DNA of 64,000 nucleotides from Notospermus geniculatus (GCA_002633025.1 NMRB01000460.1:221615-285614); one strand, 5' to 3'; counted from the first letter of the stretch, positions 42,373-52,786 are shown. The notes: generated by a model not told the origin, from the sequence alone. Made by a program: numbers and translations.

Positions 42373-43409
42373 CGCTCGGCGACCGAAGATCCTGGCGACC
42401 AAAATTCAACATGTTGAACTTTGGTCGCCAAGGCCGATTATCTTCGCGACTTGTCGGCCGAGTGATCGAGTAAAGGGCTCCGCACACCAGCGATTTTTCG
42501 AGCGATTTTCTAGGCGACTGACCCTTGCAACCACCGAAGCGACTAACATATTTTCAGTTTTTACAATTTTTGCTGACTCGATTGCGACAAATGCCTCCTT
42601 GGAAGATCTGTGATGTGGTGGAAAACATCACTGATCCATCTCAAAGATAAATATCGCAGGCGACGTAATAGTCGCATCGGTAGTCGCCCCCATTATAGTC
42701 GCTAGTGTGCGGAGCCCTTTAAGGGCTCCGCAGACTGGCGATTTTTCGAGCGATTTTCTAGGCGACCGCCCTTGCGACCACAGAGGCGACTGAACATATT
42801 TTTAGTTTTTTTAGTTTTTGTTGACTCGTTTGCGACAAATGCTTATTTGGAAGGTCAGTGATGTCGTGGATAACATCACTGATCGACCTCAAAGGTAATT
42901 ATTGCAGGCGATGTAGTAGTCGCATCGGTAGTCGCCCCTATTTTAGTCGCCAGTGTGCGGAGCCCTTTAAGGCGGTGACAGACTAGTGCGTACGCGACGC
43001 GGAGCTAAGCGTGTTCTTTTGTGTTTTTGCGCTCCACTGCACATGGTGCTCAGTGGTGTCTGAAAACACAAAAGAAAACGCTTAGCTCTGCGCCGCATCG
43101 CGCTAGTCTGTCACCGGCTTTAGCCTTAGGCTAAGAATCCATTCACGCAATTTTCTTGCCACAGTCGCTCGAAAGCATTGTTAGTTTCCACCGCGTTGGT
43201 CGTGGACAAAGGATGCGACATCGCGCGGCACGAAAATCGCGTGAATGGATTCTAGGCTTACGGGTGATTATACACTACACAACACGCGATTCGCCCAACG
43301 CATGCGATGGTTCTTTGTTATTTCATGCCGCAGTGCCTCTCAAACAAAAGCGATTCGCGTGCGATTCCAAATCGCTTGGCGAATCGCTTCTAGTGTGCAC
43401 CCACCCTAA
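42373..43409. mobile_element. Array of six MITEs upstream of the 43579 gene
   Basis: 42373-42462: CTCGGCGACCGAAGAT palindrome. 42471-42720 and 42719-42968: two copies ending AAAGGGCTCCGCACACCAGC and inverted. 42969-43123: GGCGGTGACAGACTAG ends. 43124-43260: GGCTAAGAATCCATTCACGC ends. 43258-43409: TTACGGGTGATTATACACTA ends. They are packed edge to edge. Confidence 0.85.
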
Positions 43410-43578
43410 CCATCCAAAGGAAAAGCCATTGTCCCATCCTGTGCGTTGACGGATGGGGCAACGCAAGGGTGTCGGATACGAAATTCGCATAGGAATCGCG
43501 TTCGGTATACCCGTTCACTAAAATTCTAATCACAACGCGATACGTTGTCTGGCTTAATGATTCTACAAGGGCCCAGCC

Positions 43579-44526
43579 ATGATTAAGTATAGACTTGGAA
43601 AGGTTATCCCATTCCAACCACCACTGATATCGCCCAAGCATGGGGTTTGGTTCCCAGATTATTCAGGGAGTATAGTAGACTTGCATCAGCCGAATGACTC
43701 GCCCTATATGAATGTTGTTGTATATGTGGACAATAGGAGTTATTTTGGAATCCAGTACAAGACTTCGTTTTATAAAGAAGTCACTGCATGTGAAGCATGT
43801 ATTTGCATGGGCTACATGGTGTTTCATTTTCCTGTCCGGCGAAAAAGAACCTTCCTGCTTTATGACGTCAAGAGGGGGTCATTTGAAGGGAACATCATCA
43901 TACCAAACACAAACAAATGCATTTCAGGAGGAGCAGATTATCACATAACTATAGGATATGAGGGGAAAGTCGCCGTGTACTGTCATAAAAATTTCATAGG
44001 TGCCACAATTTATGATATAAAATTCTCAAACGAAACTGGTCGAATTCAATTTGTCCTCATTAATGGAATCGTCTTCCCTTTGATACACCTGCCAAAGGTT
44101 ATCACCAGTGATGTTTACATTCTTGAAAAAAAGCACGTGATCGGGTATTTTCTGTTAGATAATTACCGGGCGACGAAATACCAGCAGACGAAATTCGTGA
44201 GGCAATGCCGTGGTAGTGTCGGACTTACTTTCAGTAAATATTCCGATATGTTGTTCTTAATTTGTGCAGGCCTACCGAGGCTAACTGCGATCGGATTGAG
44301 ACGTGTTTTTTACCCTAAGGACGGTTTCCTCAAAAAGGACTCTGGAAAACCAACGTTTACAAAGAAAATGGCGACCTTTTATCCCAGTATCAATGATTGG
44401 TTTTTAAAGCATTACAAATTCAACCCCACAGATGGCGCATTACTGCATTTCAAACGCTCTCCACGTATGGCGCCGGGAATGCAAGAGCATTTGGTTTCAG
44501 CTGAAGTTTACGATCTTGTGATATAA
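43579..44526 (+). CDS. Unrecognised intronless gene, propeller-like strand pattern (member B)
   Basis: 315 codons from ATG 43579, with an in-frame stop 21 bases upstream, to TAA 44524. There is no signal peptide or long membrane segment. Repeated strand-turn units are visible: MNVVVYVDNRSYFGIQY, MVFHFPVRRKRTFLLYDV, DYHITIGYEGKVAVYC, FIGATIYDIKFSNETGR, FVRQCRGSVGLTFS. The core FLLYDVKRG...IIIPNTNKC...VAVYC...IYDIKFSNETGR lines up by eye with WVYQLSLGK...VPPKEKC...FVFYC...FYDLHRKHQNGK in the next gene, so I infer a common family. About eight Cys are scattered. The MITE array lies immediately upstream and the related gene begins 566 bp downstream on the same strand. Function unknown. Confidence 0.75.
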   Translation: MIKYRLGKVIPFQPPLISPKHGVWFPDYSGSIVDLHQPNDSPYMNVVVYVDNRSYFGIQYKTSFYKEVTACEACICMGYMVFHFPVRRKRTFLLYDVKRGSFEGNIIIPNTNKCISGGADYHITIGYEGKVAVYCHKNFIGATIYDIKFSNETGRIQFVLINGIVFPLIHLPKVITSDVYILEKKHVIGYFLLDNYRATKYQQTKFVRQCRGSVGLTFSKYSDMLFLICAGLPRLTAIGLRRVFYPKDGFLKKDSGKPTFTKKMATFYPSINDWFLKHYKFNPTDGALLHFKRSPRMAPGMQEHLVSAEVYDLVI

Positions 44527-44583
44527 GACTAAAATGGTAAATCTCTGTCTTGGTCGGAGATGAGCTGGTTCCCTAATGAAGTA

Positions 44584-44959
44584 ACCTCGACGGCAGACTG
44601 GTACCTGGTCCTAACAAATTTAGGTCGGACTTTTTTATTATGTTAGGACCGGTGGTGCCTATCGCGTTCATGAATCATTGCCCGATGCTTGCGCAGGTGT
44701 TAAGTATTGGAACTATTATGTTGATACCGTTCTACCGTTATTGGTGGATTTCCCGCGTCAAATGGAGGTCATCTTCTGTCTGCATTCCGGTACGTCAGCC
44801 GTATTGAGAATTGAACAAATTTACATAATTTACATAAAATATCCAAGTGACGTCACTGGCAGAATTCCTTCAAAAATGGCGGCCAATACCGGTCCTACCA
44901 AACAAGCCACGACTGCAGCGCGCAGTTTGGTAGGATCTGGTACTAGTCTACCTCGACGG
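44584..44959. mobile_element. MULE-like MITE between the two orphan genes, 10-bp duplication
   Basis: ACCTCGACGG at 44584-44593 and 44950-44959 flanks an element with ends AGACTGGTACCTGGTCC and GGATCTGGTACTAGTCT (inverted, imperfect). It separates the genes at 43579 and 45093. Confidence 0.8.
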
Positions 44960-44989
44960 GACGACTGCCGTACAGATTGACGCAGAATT

Positions 44990-45003
44990 TATATATTTTA
45001 TCC
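44990..45003 (+). promoter_or_regulatory. TATA-like sequence upstream of the 45093 gene
   Basis: TTTATATATTTTAT lies about 95 bases before ATG 45093. It is the only clear TATA-type word in the interval; use as a promoter is inferred. Confidence 0.3.
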
Positions 45004-45092
45004 ATCCAATATTTTACCGTCTCTCTTTGTTGCCCTCATTTTAATTATGTTCGTAGGTAAACAAAGATTACAAATACAAATTAAGTCATCGA

Positions 45093-46118
45093 ATGTCGTT
45101 CATTCCACCAATCAGATCAACGGAAAGATCCCTTTCTGTTTATTTCTTAGACAATACCCAGCCATTTGTTACGGTAGATTACGTAGAACAGCCAGTGCCT
45201 TGGTGGAGAATTCTTGTGTACTCTCCGCGTCGAAATAAACTTTACCGGGTATTATATAACTTTTCTTTCTTTCACACACCTGATACGGATATCTATTTCA
45301 CCCAGTGTCTTGACTACTACTTGAGGACTCTCGTCAGGAAAACCCGCAGAATAGCTGTCATCACCGAAATATGGGTTTACCAGTTGTCACTTGGGAAATT
45401 GATAACAAAGCTCCCTGTTCCGCCTAAAGAGAAATGCAAAGTACTTCGTCTTACTGGTGTAGACTTCCAAATTGTTTATACGCTGGATATGTTAATATTT
45501 GTTTTCTATTGTTTCGCGTCCGCGCGATCCGCAATGTCCTTGACCTTTTACGACCTCCACCGGAAGCATCAGAATGGTAAAATGGCGTACGCTTTCTCGC
45601 ACAATATAACTCTACGATTTCAAATGCCGATAAAAATCGTATCGGACAACCCGGGTCGTCCCTGGTTCAGTTTGTTCCACAGGGCGAAATATCCCGTTCT
45701 CATCTTCACCAATAATGATCTCAAGTGTCGCTTGCACGTTGTCCTAGTTCTTCGCAACCAAGACGCACGCCCTACAATACACTCGTACGAGGTTCTTATG
45801 CCAGAGACCTTCACAGGCTTCACCACTACTAACGAAGGGTTAGGGGTGTTCGTTGTATCTCTTAGGCCAACTAGGGAAAGAAAATATGCTGGATTTTCCG
45901 GCTTTGAAATGCATGAAATTTGTTCATCCAGTTGGAATGAAAACTATGACGTCATCAGTCGGCTGCGGCTAGAAATACATGGAGCAAGTGAAGATGATAG
46001 TAGACACACACATGTAAGAGATGTCCATTTCGACCAAAACAGGAACATTCGCTGGATACATGAACATCGGAAATACAAGAGATATGATGCAGTAAATATA
46101 TTTTCGCCCATTAATTAG
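45093..46118 (+). CDS. Unrecognised intronless gene, propeller-like strand pattern (member C)
   Basis: 341 codons from ATG 45093 to TAG 46116. Repeating strands are visible: WWRILVYSPRRNKLYRVLY, RIAVITEIWVYQLSLGKL, DFQIVYTLDMLIFVFYCF, MSLTFYDLHRKHQNGK, RPWFSLFHRAKYPVLIFT, CRLHVVLVLRNQ, GLGVFVVSLRPTRERK. Strand spacing of about 40-50 residues per four-strand group fits beta-propeller blades. The acidic/basic C-terminus (RDVHFDQNRNIRWIHEHRKY) has no membrane anchor. The middle aligns by eye with the 43579 product. The two form a same-strand tandem pair, suggesting local duplication followed by strong divergence. Function unknown. Confidence 0.75.
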   Translation: MSFIPPIRSTERSLSVYFLDNTQPFVTVDYVEQPVPWWRILVYSPRRNKLYRVLYNFSFFHTPDTDIYFTQCLDYYLRTLVRKTRRIAVITEIWVYQLSLGKLITKLPVPPKEKCKVLRLTGVDFQIVYTLDMLIFVFYCFASARSAMSLTFYDLHRKHQNGKMAYAFSHNITLRFQMPIKIVSDNPGRPWFSLFHRAKYPVLIFTNNDLKCRLHVVLVLRNQDARPTIHSYEVLMPETFTGFTTTNEGLGVFVVSLRPTRERKYAGFSGFEMHEICSSSWNENYDVISRLRLEIHGASEDDSRHTHVRDVHFDQNRNIRWIHEHRKYKRYDAVNIFSPIN

Positions 46119-46495
46119 ACCAATCTCGAATTATTTCGTTTCAAATTAAGGAAAATCGAACGGATGTGAGCGTCCAGAAAAGGTGGAAAACCACCAATGT
46201 TGGTGCTAAAGTGGTCGATGCTACTTTGTGTTTAAAAAATGGGAAGCAGCAAGTCAGTTGTACCAGTCAGCGCTAATTGTCAGCCCACGTCGTGTACTCG
46301 CCAGGCAGTGAATTTCATTGGCTCTTTCATCAGTCGTACAGGGGAAAATTTCCTGGTATCGGAGATTTCTGCCAATTAATGGTTAAAAAATAAGGATAAG
46401 TAGCAATTCCGAAAAGACAAGAATGTCAATAAACACTATATGATGACATATTTAAAAACAATAAGTGTGATAGTACCAAATGCATGTTGAACGCA

Positions 46496-46709
46496 GGGTC
46501 GGATCCAGGACTGACAGAAAGGGGGCGTAGCTCGAAGGATGCGGCAAGCGCCTTAGCAGCAAAGCCAAAATGTAAGTGCATCTAGATGCATTTTCCTGGC
46601 ATCTGAGAGCAAAATACTCGTAATTTTTAGCTGATTAAATTTTTCTTGCAAAAACATCGTGCTCTGTCAAAAATAGGGGGTGGGGCATCCCCTGGATCCG
46701 ACCCTGGAA
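46496..46709. mobile_element. MITE with AGGGTCGGATCCAGG ends
   Basis: AGGGTCGGATCCAGG at 46496 and CCTGGATCCGACCCT near 46692-46706 are inverted; about 210 bp, non-coding. Confidence 0.75.
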
Positions 46710-47950
46710 CAGCCAATAGTGAAATACAGGCATTAAAAGACGGCGAAAGATCCCAAGAGCGTAGTCGGAGTGCGACGCGATGTCACAACCCTGGGTACAG
46801 TAGTCAAGATGTGTTCCGGACCGACGTTTGAACAACAATGTGTCACAGTGGACGCCCACAAAACGGTGAATAACTCTTTGGAGGAATGAGGAACCGGCGG
46901 AACTACTCCGTGACGTGGCGCTGACGAACAACTCAGTTAAAAGTATGACGTCGAAAGCCAAACGAACGTTATTTGCCATTTAATTCTGAAACTACACCCT
47001 ACTTCTAGCCCTAAATATACCTGAAGTAGTCCACTGAATTTTGAATTTTACACGTTCATCATCAAGTGTGGGACTGACTCAATGTATCTGAGTATTTTCA
47101 AAAGAAAATTCAAGCGGGAACATGATGAATTGAATCGATAAAATTGACTATTTTAGCGTAAATAACAGACCGAAGAGCGACGTCATTGATTCTGAATGAC
47201 GCATTTCACATAACGTCACGACGTCAGTGACGTTTTCAACGTCGCAGCGCATGCGTTCTTCTGAAAAAACTGAGTTGTTGCCCAGCGCCTCCTTTTAGCA
47301 CGCCGGTTCCCCATTGGAGTTAACTCTAAAGTGCTGTTTCGTAATCCCTCCGCTGGCATTCATTGCACGATTATTTGACGGAAAAGAACGAAATAGTCAG
47401 CAGTGGGTGTTGTTCGGAAGTATTCGGCCGCAATTATTACGAAGGTAGTTGCGGGGAAATATCGTTCTTACTCCTCCTTATTTTACCTCCCAGGTCGAAT
47501 CAGATGAATATAAAATTTAAATATAAAAAAAAACGCCCCAGAAGGTTTTCCCCATCTTTTGTAACCACAACTGAAATTAAAAACGTAATTGTGACAGAAT
47601 AAATAAAAGCAACTTGTTACAGTAGTATAAGGGAAGTGAGTTGATCCAAATAGATGAGGATGATTAGTGATATATAAAAATAAATAAAAATACTTAAAAA
47701 TGCCCATAAAATAGACTTCTAAAATGGAAAAAGAACATAAACTACAAGAAATTCTCGAAAAACACCCATAAAATACAAAAATTAATAAAAAATACCTAAA
47801 AATACCCATAGAACAATATCTATAGGTATATTTTAATCCTTAAAGTTCTGTTGCGTATACAAATATTTCTCAATTATGGAAGAAAATAAAATCAGATCGT
47901 GAATCACCAACACATAAACCTATTAAATACACACCAACTTATCAATTACA
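46710..47950. other. No gene recognised; A-rich low complexity at 47510-47820
   Basis: Contains ATACCCATAAAATA-type A-rich repeats at 47510-47820. The ORFs here (for example 47483-47809) follow from this composition. Confidence 0.35.
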
Positions 47951-47959
47951 CACATAGAA

Positions 47960-48030
47960 AGAGGTTGGCGACTCGATCATAGGGTTGTGGGTTCGAATCT
48001 CGGTACCATAACAGATTATTTTTCGTTTTT
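47960..48030 (+). mobile_element. Possible tRNA-derived SINE head
   Basis: GGTTCGAATCTCGGTACCA (about 47990-48008) matches a T-arm with box B, followed by a T-rich tail. Box A is not convincing. Confidence 0.35.
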
Positions 48031-48321
48031 TTTCTCATTTGGCAGCTGTGCTGAGATCTTTCCTCATCAGGAGCGTGGTGGCAAGTGAAACCAACTGTGA
48101 CCGTCCGAGAGTGTGAATCGTTTTCAGAGGTAGTTCGTAAGTGCCTTGTGGCTGTTCGTAATTTCTACCTCTGCCGCTTGGGGTTTATATCTATTAAGTT
48201 CGGCTTTTTACAGCAAATGCAATATTGAACAAGAAAACGACATCGGAGCGATGTCAATGGTTTGGGGGGGGGGGCATTTCCGACATGAAAGGGGTACCTG
48301 TAGGCGCTTCCGTCGTGTTTC

Positions 48322-48461
48322 GGGGGAAGGCGAAAGCGAAATGCATCTCTAGGNGAGCCGCCATGTTTCACTCGGATCACAGCGCTGCCACCTGAGAAAC
48401 TCGGCTACTGCGTTGGCGATTCTCCACGGTGGGGAAGGCGAAAGCGAAATGCATCTCCAGG
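48322..48461. repeat. 80-bp repeat flanked by 29-bp direct repeats
   Basis: GGAAGGCGAAAGCGAAATGC... occurs at about 48326-48350 and again at about 48434-48461. Between them lies the 80-bp segment also present at 28213-28294. An N at about 48353 sits exactly at the left junction, so an assembly join is possible. Confidence 0.6.
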
Positions 48462-48829
48462 AAACAGGGTAGTCGGTACCCTTCCACAGGCCAGCAAGGA
48501 TGTTGAATCGTATCGTTGCCCCCTGTGGCCTCCTTACGTACGTGCTGTGGAGACCACGAGTGGATCTTGGTCAAGCATGCAGCGTCGTGTAAGTGCGAGC
48601 TGATGATATTCACGGAAACAGAGCTTGAAGTCAATTACGAGGTCGGGGGGGGGGGGGGTGGAGCTACATTCCTTTGATCTACCGGTACATCAAACGATGA
48701 TCACAAACCGATAAGCCAAAATTATGAGAAGGACGTTTATTATGTCAATTCTATCGACATTGTACATAGTCGATCTATAGATCTATGCAGTGCATAATTC
48801 ACAGATTTGAATGCGACAAATTGGCCGTT

Positions 48830-48900
48830 TATTCGTCGTTGCCGTCCTACCCGTTCTCGTCGTTCTCCCCGTTCTCGTCCTTGCCGTCATTCTCCCCGTT
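48830..48900. repeat. Minisatellite CCGTTCTCGTC
   Basis: Five or six imperfect units of CCGTTCTCGTCxTTC / CCGTCCTACC. Confidence 0.6.
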
Positions 48901-49184
48901 GGTACAGATTACGTGAAACGATCAACCACGTGAAAAGGTTAACTACGTGTTTCATAAGTCGTTAGGATCACGTCCGGTCCGAGGGGTTTGTATCAGGTGT
49001 GACAGGAATCAGCGTCCTGGGAATGCAAGTCCGCCAAACAATTGCCCGCTATTGTAAGGCTATATTCGAATGGTCATTGTCTCTCTAGCCATATACATTC
49101 TAATCCCACGCTGAAAAAAACTTAATAAGACAGGACTTTGGTTCCTGGGGAACTTGGATTTCTTTCACACCGGCGGCAGCTGCC

Positions 49185-50800
49185 GATATGGTTCGGCGAG
49201 ATCATTACACTACACAAAGTTTTTTGGTACTCCTTCTTTCAGTATATTATCCACAACGTTTCTACCAGTGTTCCCTGGTCGTCTTCAGGTGGCTGAATGA
49301 CACACTAAATGTTTCATACACGACAACATTTCTTTGAGTTTGGATTGCAATATCACTTGATCAAACAGTCATATGCACTGGGAATGAATAGACCATTGTC
49401 TCTGATAATTCCTGGGCTATGCCTTTTGATTTGAATTGCTTATGTAAGTTTTCGTTTGTAATCTCTCTCTAAGCTCCTATTGAGGATTTCGACACCTTCC
49501 CAGTTGATAACATGTCCTTTGTTTTCTGTCACATGTCACGGGTGTTAGAACCTATAGCTTCGTGTACATGGCTTTCTCGTAAAGCGTGATGACCATATAT
49601 GGCACACGTTGTGGTCAGTTTGCGGTTTGCGGTCAAAAACCGGGAGCACTAAATTAGAAGTTCACAAAAAAGTATTCTCCCCGCAGATTCAACCTTGATT
49701 AGGTGAGAAGTAACGCTAATAAGTTATGTAATCATTTTTTTGATCCATGGAGAATAAACGGTGATTTTGACTTTAAACCTGTTTTCAATACAAATTCATT
49801 CCTCTTTTGGCATTGTTCGCCTTTTATAATTTGTGTGAATGGGAGGTACGTTTTATTGTATTTCATTGTGTAGGTCTACTCGAAACGGGAGACATTCGTT
49901 AGAAATGTTGGCAAAGAGATTCTCCATTAAACAATCAGCATAAGCTTAGTGAGAGATCCCTCTACAAAGTTATGTAATGATTTTTTAAGATAGTACTTTA
50001 CAGCCAAAAACAATGGCATGAAACTTTGATGTGGGCGTACACATGGATTTTCGGCCTATTGTAAGTTCATGCTAAATAGGTATAAAGAGGAAGGGCCTAG
50101 CGCCTTATTTCCAGTTGTTACCGCTTGGTGTCAGCAGCGCATGGGACCTCACAGCTCATTAAAATTGAGAATAATATCGTCTTCTAACACCCGTGATGTT
50201 CATGGGCTGCTGACTTGGAGTCCTTTTGGTGTTCCACCAGAGTCGTTTTGATAGTGGTCTACTTGTTTCCCCAATGTAACTTTAATTACATGAGCAGTTA
50301 AGTTTGTACACAACACCTCTTGGTTGCTGTGGTGCTGAAGATGGTTTTTTCCCATTGGCTTGTAAGTGGGTCTTGAGGGTGTCTTGTTTGGTAAATGCCA
50401 CATCAATGCTGGCGAGATTTTGAATGAATCTCTTGATCTTATATGATGCATTGCCATGGGAGTCAGATAATGGGTTATATGAATAAAGACTAGCAAATGC
50501 TTTTACTTCAGATTTGTACAGCATTGCCTAGTGCATTTGTATTGCAAAATTCAAGTAAAAGCATTTACTAGTCCTTATTCATACGACCCAATGATTGGGG
50601 ATCTGGTGTTTATTCCACTTTTGGCTGCGCTGTCCTTGGCTTTGTATTTGCTGATTGTCTTTTGAATGGTTCTTTGGACTGTGTTTTGGGGGTAGCCAAA
50701 GGAGTACCAAAAAACTTTGTGTAGTGTATTTTCATGCCCTTCTTAAGAATGCCACTCAAGGAATTTAAAGAGATCATTACACCTGGTACGACGTGTGAGG
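49185..50800 (-). mobile_element. Degraded Penelope-like element
   Basis: On the minus strand, fragments read FGYPQNTVQRTIQ and KAKDSAAKSGINTRSP (50620-50720), then KIKRFIQNLASIDVAFTKQD, LQANGKKPSSAP and GVVYKLNCSC (about 50280-50460), the usual lead into a GIY-YIG domain. Frameshifted endonuclease pieces follow (VEHQKDSKSAAHEHH). Further on is the terminal-repeat-like CTGAAGACGACCAG...CTGGTAGAAACG (49258-49287). A stretch near 49600-50060 looks foreign to it. A MITE interrupts at 50469-50592. Confidence 0.6.
50469..50592. mobile_element. CATATGAATAAAGACTAG MITE, copy 2
   Basis: AATGGGTTATATGAATAAAG and its inverted counterpart bound a 124-bp element nearly identical in the middle to the 28321 copy. 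It splits the Penelope remnant. Confidence 0.9.
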
Positions 50801-51040
50801 TGCGTACCCGATGAAACTTACGTTTACGATTTCTTTTGTCTTTCAGCACCGTCACCAGGTATTTTGTGGTTTCAGTATCTTTGGTGGTGAATTGTGCCTG
50901 AAGACCAGGAGGGAAGGTAAAGGTTCTGGCATCATCCTGACCGTCTATTATCGCAAGCAACTTACCCTCGTTGATGTTCATGCCCAGTATTTGTATTTCG
51001 AATATATCCTCGTCATTATCAATCTGTTGAAAAAAGATTG
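50797..51040 (-). CDS. Exon-like coding segment, unrecognised
   Basis: The minus strand reads, after an acceptor-like CTTTTTTCAACAG (about 51020), EDIFEIQILGMNINEGKLL, AIIDGQDDARTFTFPPG and KDTETTKYLVTVLKDKRNRK. It is coherent and basic at its end, then merges into the Penelope remnant. It may be part of that element or a host exon it inserted into. A GAGG|GTAAGT donor-like site also occurs within it. Confidence 0.3.
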
Positions 51041-51049
51041 AAGTTGGTT

Positions 51050-51945
51050 AACGTATAAAAAGACCCTTGTGCAATAAACCTTGGGTGTCTAATGCGTTAG
51101 ACCTATGTACGAGTGAAACTAACGTGTTGCGGCCTTGGTTTATCCAGTGTACTTGTCGCCTAGCTATATATATATGGAAACTGGTTCACATCTGTCGAGG
51201 CATTCGTTTGTCATGCAATACCTAATTCAGGTTTGTTTCTGATGTGGTACATAATGAAGTGACATCATTCCATCTCGAAGCTTGGACGTTTTGGAGCTTT
51301 ATCCGTTTGTTACGGTGATGTTCGTCGTCGAGCAGATCTCTCCTCGTTCCAGAATTTAACCCTCACTGTTTCCATGCCGTCGTCATCCGCTAATTAGTTC
51401 TTTCCATTTGATTCCATTTGGCGAGGTTGGAGTTCCGAAGATCTGAAGTGGCAAGATAGTGGCGAGATATGTACGAAGAAGTTCATGAATCTTTCTAATT
51501 GTCGTCATGCGGAGGCATAATTTGGCTGCGTCATTCATTGTGCCGAGGCCATTTACAGTGATGGAAAGTCGTTTCGTATCCTCTTTGAACGTGCGCTGCG
51601 TCGCACAGCTGTACTCATTCTCCGCGTATGGGGGTCGCCAGTGAACGGCTTAGTTTCGAAGATCTGTAAAAAAGGGAATGTAGAAATAGCAACATGGATG
51701 CATACATGTTGTCATGATGACGTCCGTGACATAGGCTACACAACCGACGACTATATTGTATTCCGCGGAACCAGTATCCAAGTGGTAGTTGCATGGATGC
51801 CGCGGTCGGGTCTGTCTTCCGGGGGCGTATTCAGTTTCGTTTGTAGCTATTAGGCCCACGTCTAATGATTGTCCACAGTTATGAAACAATATTTAGTGAG
51901 GCAGCGATGAAGTGGACGATTAGGAGACCAACTGGGCTGGGACAT
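51050..51945. other. No gene recognised
   Basis: A word near 51845 (TAGCTATTAGGCCcAC) resembles 32585-32600. The 70-codon plus and 79-codon minus ORFs near 51650-51890 overlap and match nothing I know. Confidence 0.3.
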
Positions 51946-51960
51946 TTATAATAATAATAA

Positions 51961-52082
51961 TAATAATTTATTATAATAAGCAAGAAGTCAATCCCCAGAA
52001 TTCACGAATTTTCGACCCCAACCGGGGTCTTTTTCAAGTGGAACTTTACAATCTGGAACTCTAGAAAAGATAATAATTTATT
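51961..52082 (-). mobile_element. 98-bp Penelope 3'-end insertion with 12-bp target duplication
   Basis: TAATAATTTATT at 51961-51972 and 52071-52082 flanks a segment that is the reverse complement of the last ~95 bp of the Penelope copy at 23915-24008, including the GACCCCGGTTGGGGTC hairpin. It lies within the ATT-rich tail of the L2 fragment. Confidence 0.85.
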
Positions 52083-52616
52083 GATATTTAAAGTGCTACA
52101 TTAATGACATCATTTTCTAAGCACTGCAGTACAGTTAAAAAGTATTAAGATATAAAAACATTAACGTGCAAATAAAAAGGTTTTCAAAGCTTTCTTGAAA
52201 GTCGTTTTGACAGTGAGACCACGCATATGAGCAGGGAGGGAGTTCCACAGTCTAGCAGCCAGGACACTCAAGCTCTGGTCTCCATAGGTCCCATTGGCAC
52301 GTGGAATGTTGAGGACCCACTGGTCATTTGAAGACCGAAGCCTGCGCCCCGGCACATGCAGACTGAGCAGCTCCCTCAGGTACTCAGGACTTTCCCCATG
52401 GTGGATGACATTGTGAGCCACCAGGAGTACACGGTATTCAATGCGTGATCTCACTGGCAACCAGTGAAGAGACTTCAACACGGGTGTAATGTGGTCCCTT
52501 TTTTTGGTTTTGGTAAGGAGCCTAGCTGCGGCGTTTTGAGCTTTTTGCAGTCGAGCAATTTCCACATCGGGTAAACCCATAAGCAAAGTACCATGAAAAT
52601 CAAGGCGTGAGGTCAA
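52083..52616 (-). mobile_element. L2/CR1 LINE 3' fragment
   Basis: The 151-codon minus ORF (52161-52616) reads SRLDFHGTLLMGLPD, RLQKAQNAAARLL, HITPVLKSLHWLPVRSRIEY, LWNSLPAHMRG and FKKALKTFLF. This is the canonical C-terminus of L2-type RT proteins. The 3' UTR continues to the ATT tail near 52083. 5' truncated. Confidence 0.9.
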
Positions 52617-52786
52617 GTCGATTTGGATTAGGATACACGACGACGACGAATCCCGCCTCGATCAGTTCAGCCTTCATTCTGATAACCTTCAGCGTTTTAT
52701 GTCGAGCCATTAACGACGTAACAGAAAAAGCGTCTGCGCTACGTGGCGAAACGATATCCATGTAGGAGCAGGGCATGTCCATGCCT

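Noticed and set aside
47483-47809. 108-codon minus ORF rich in Phe/Tyr
   Set aside because: It mirrors A-rich simple repeats (ATACCCATAAAATA); no domain.
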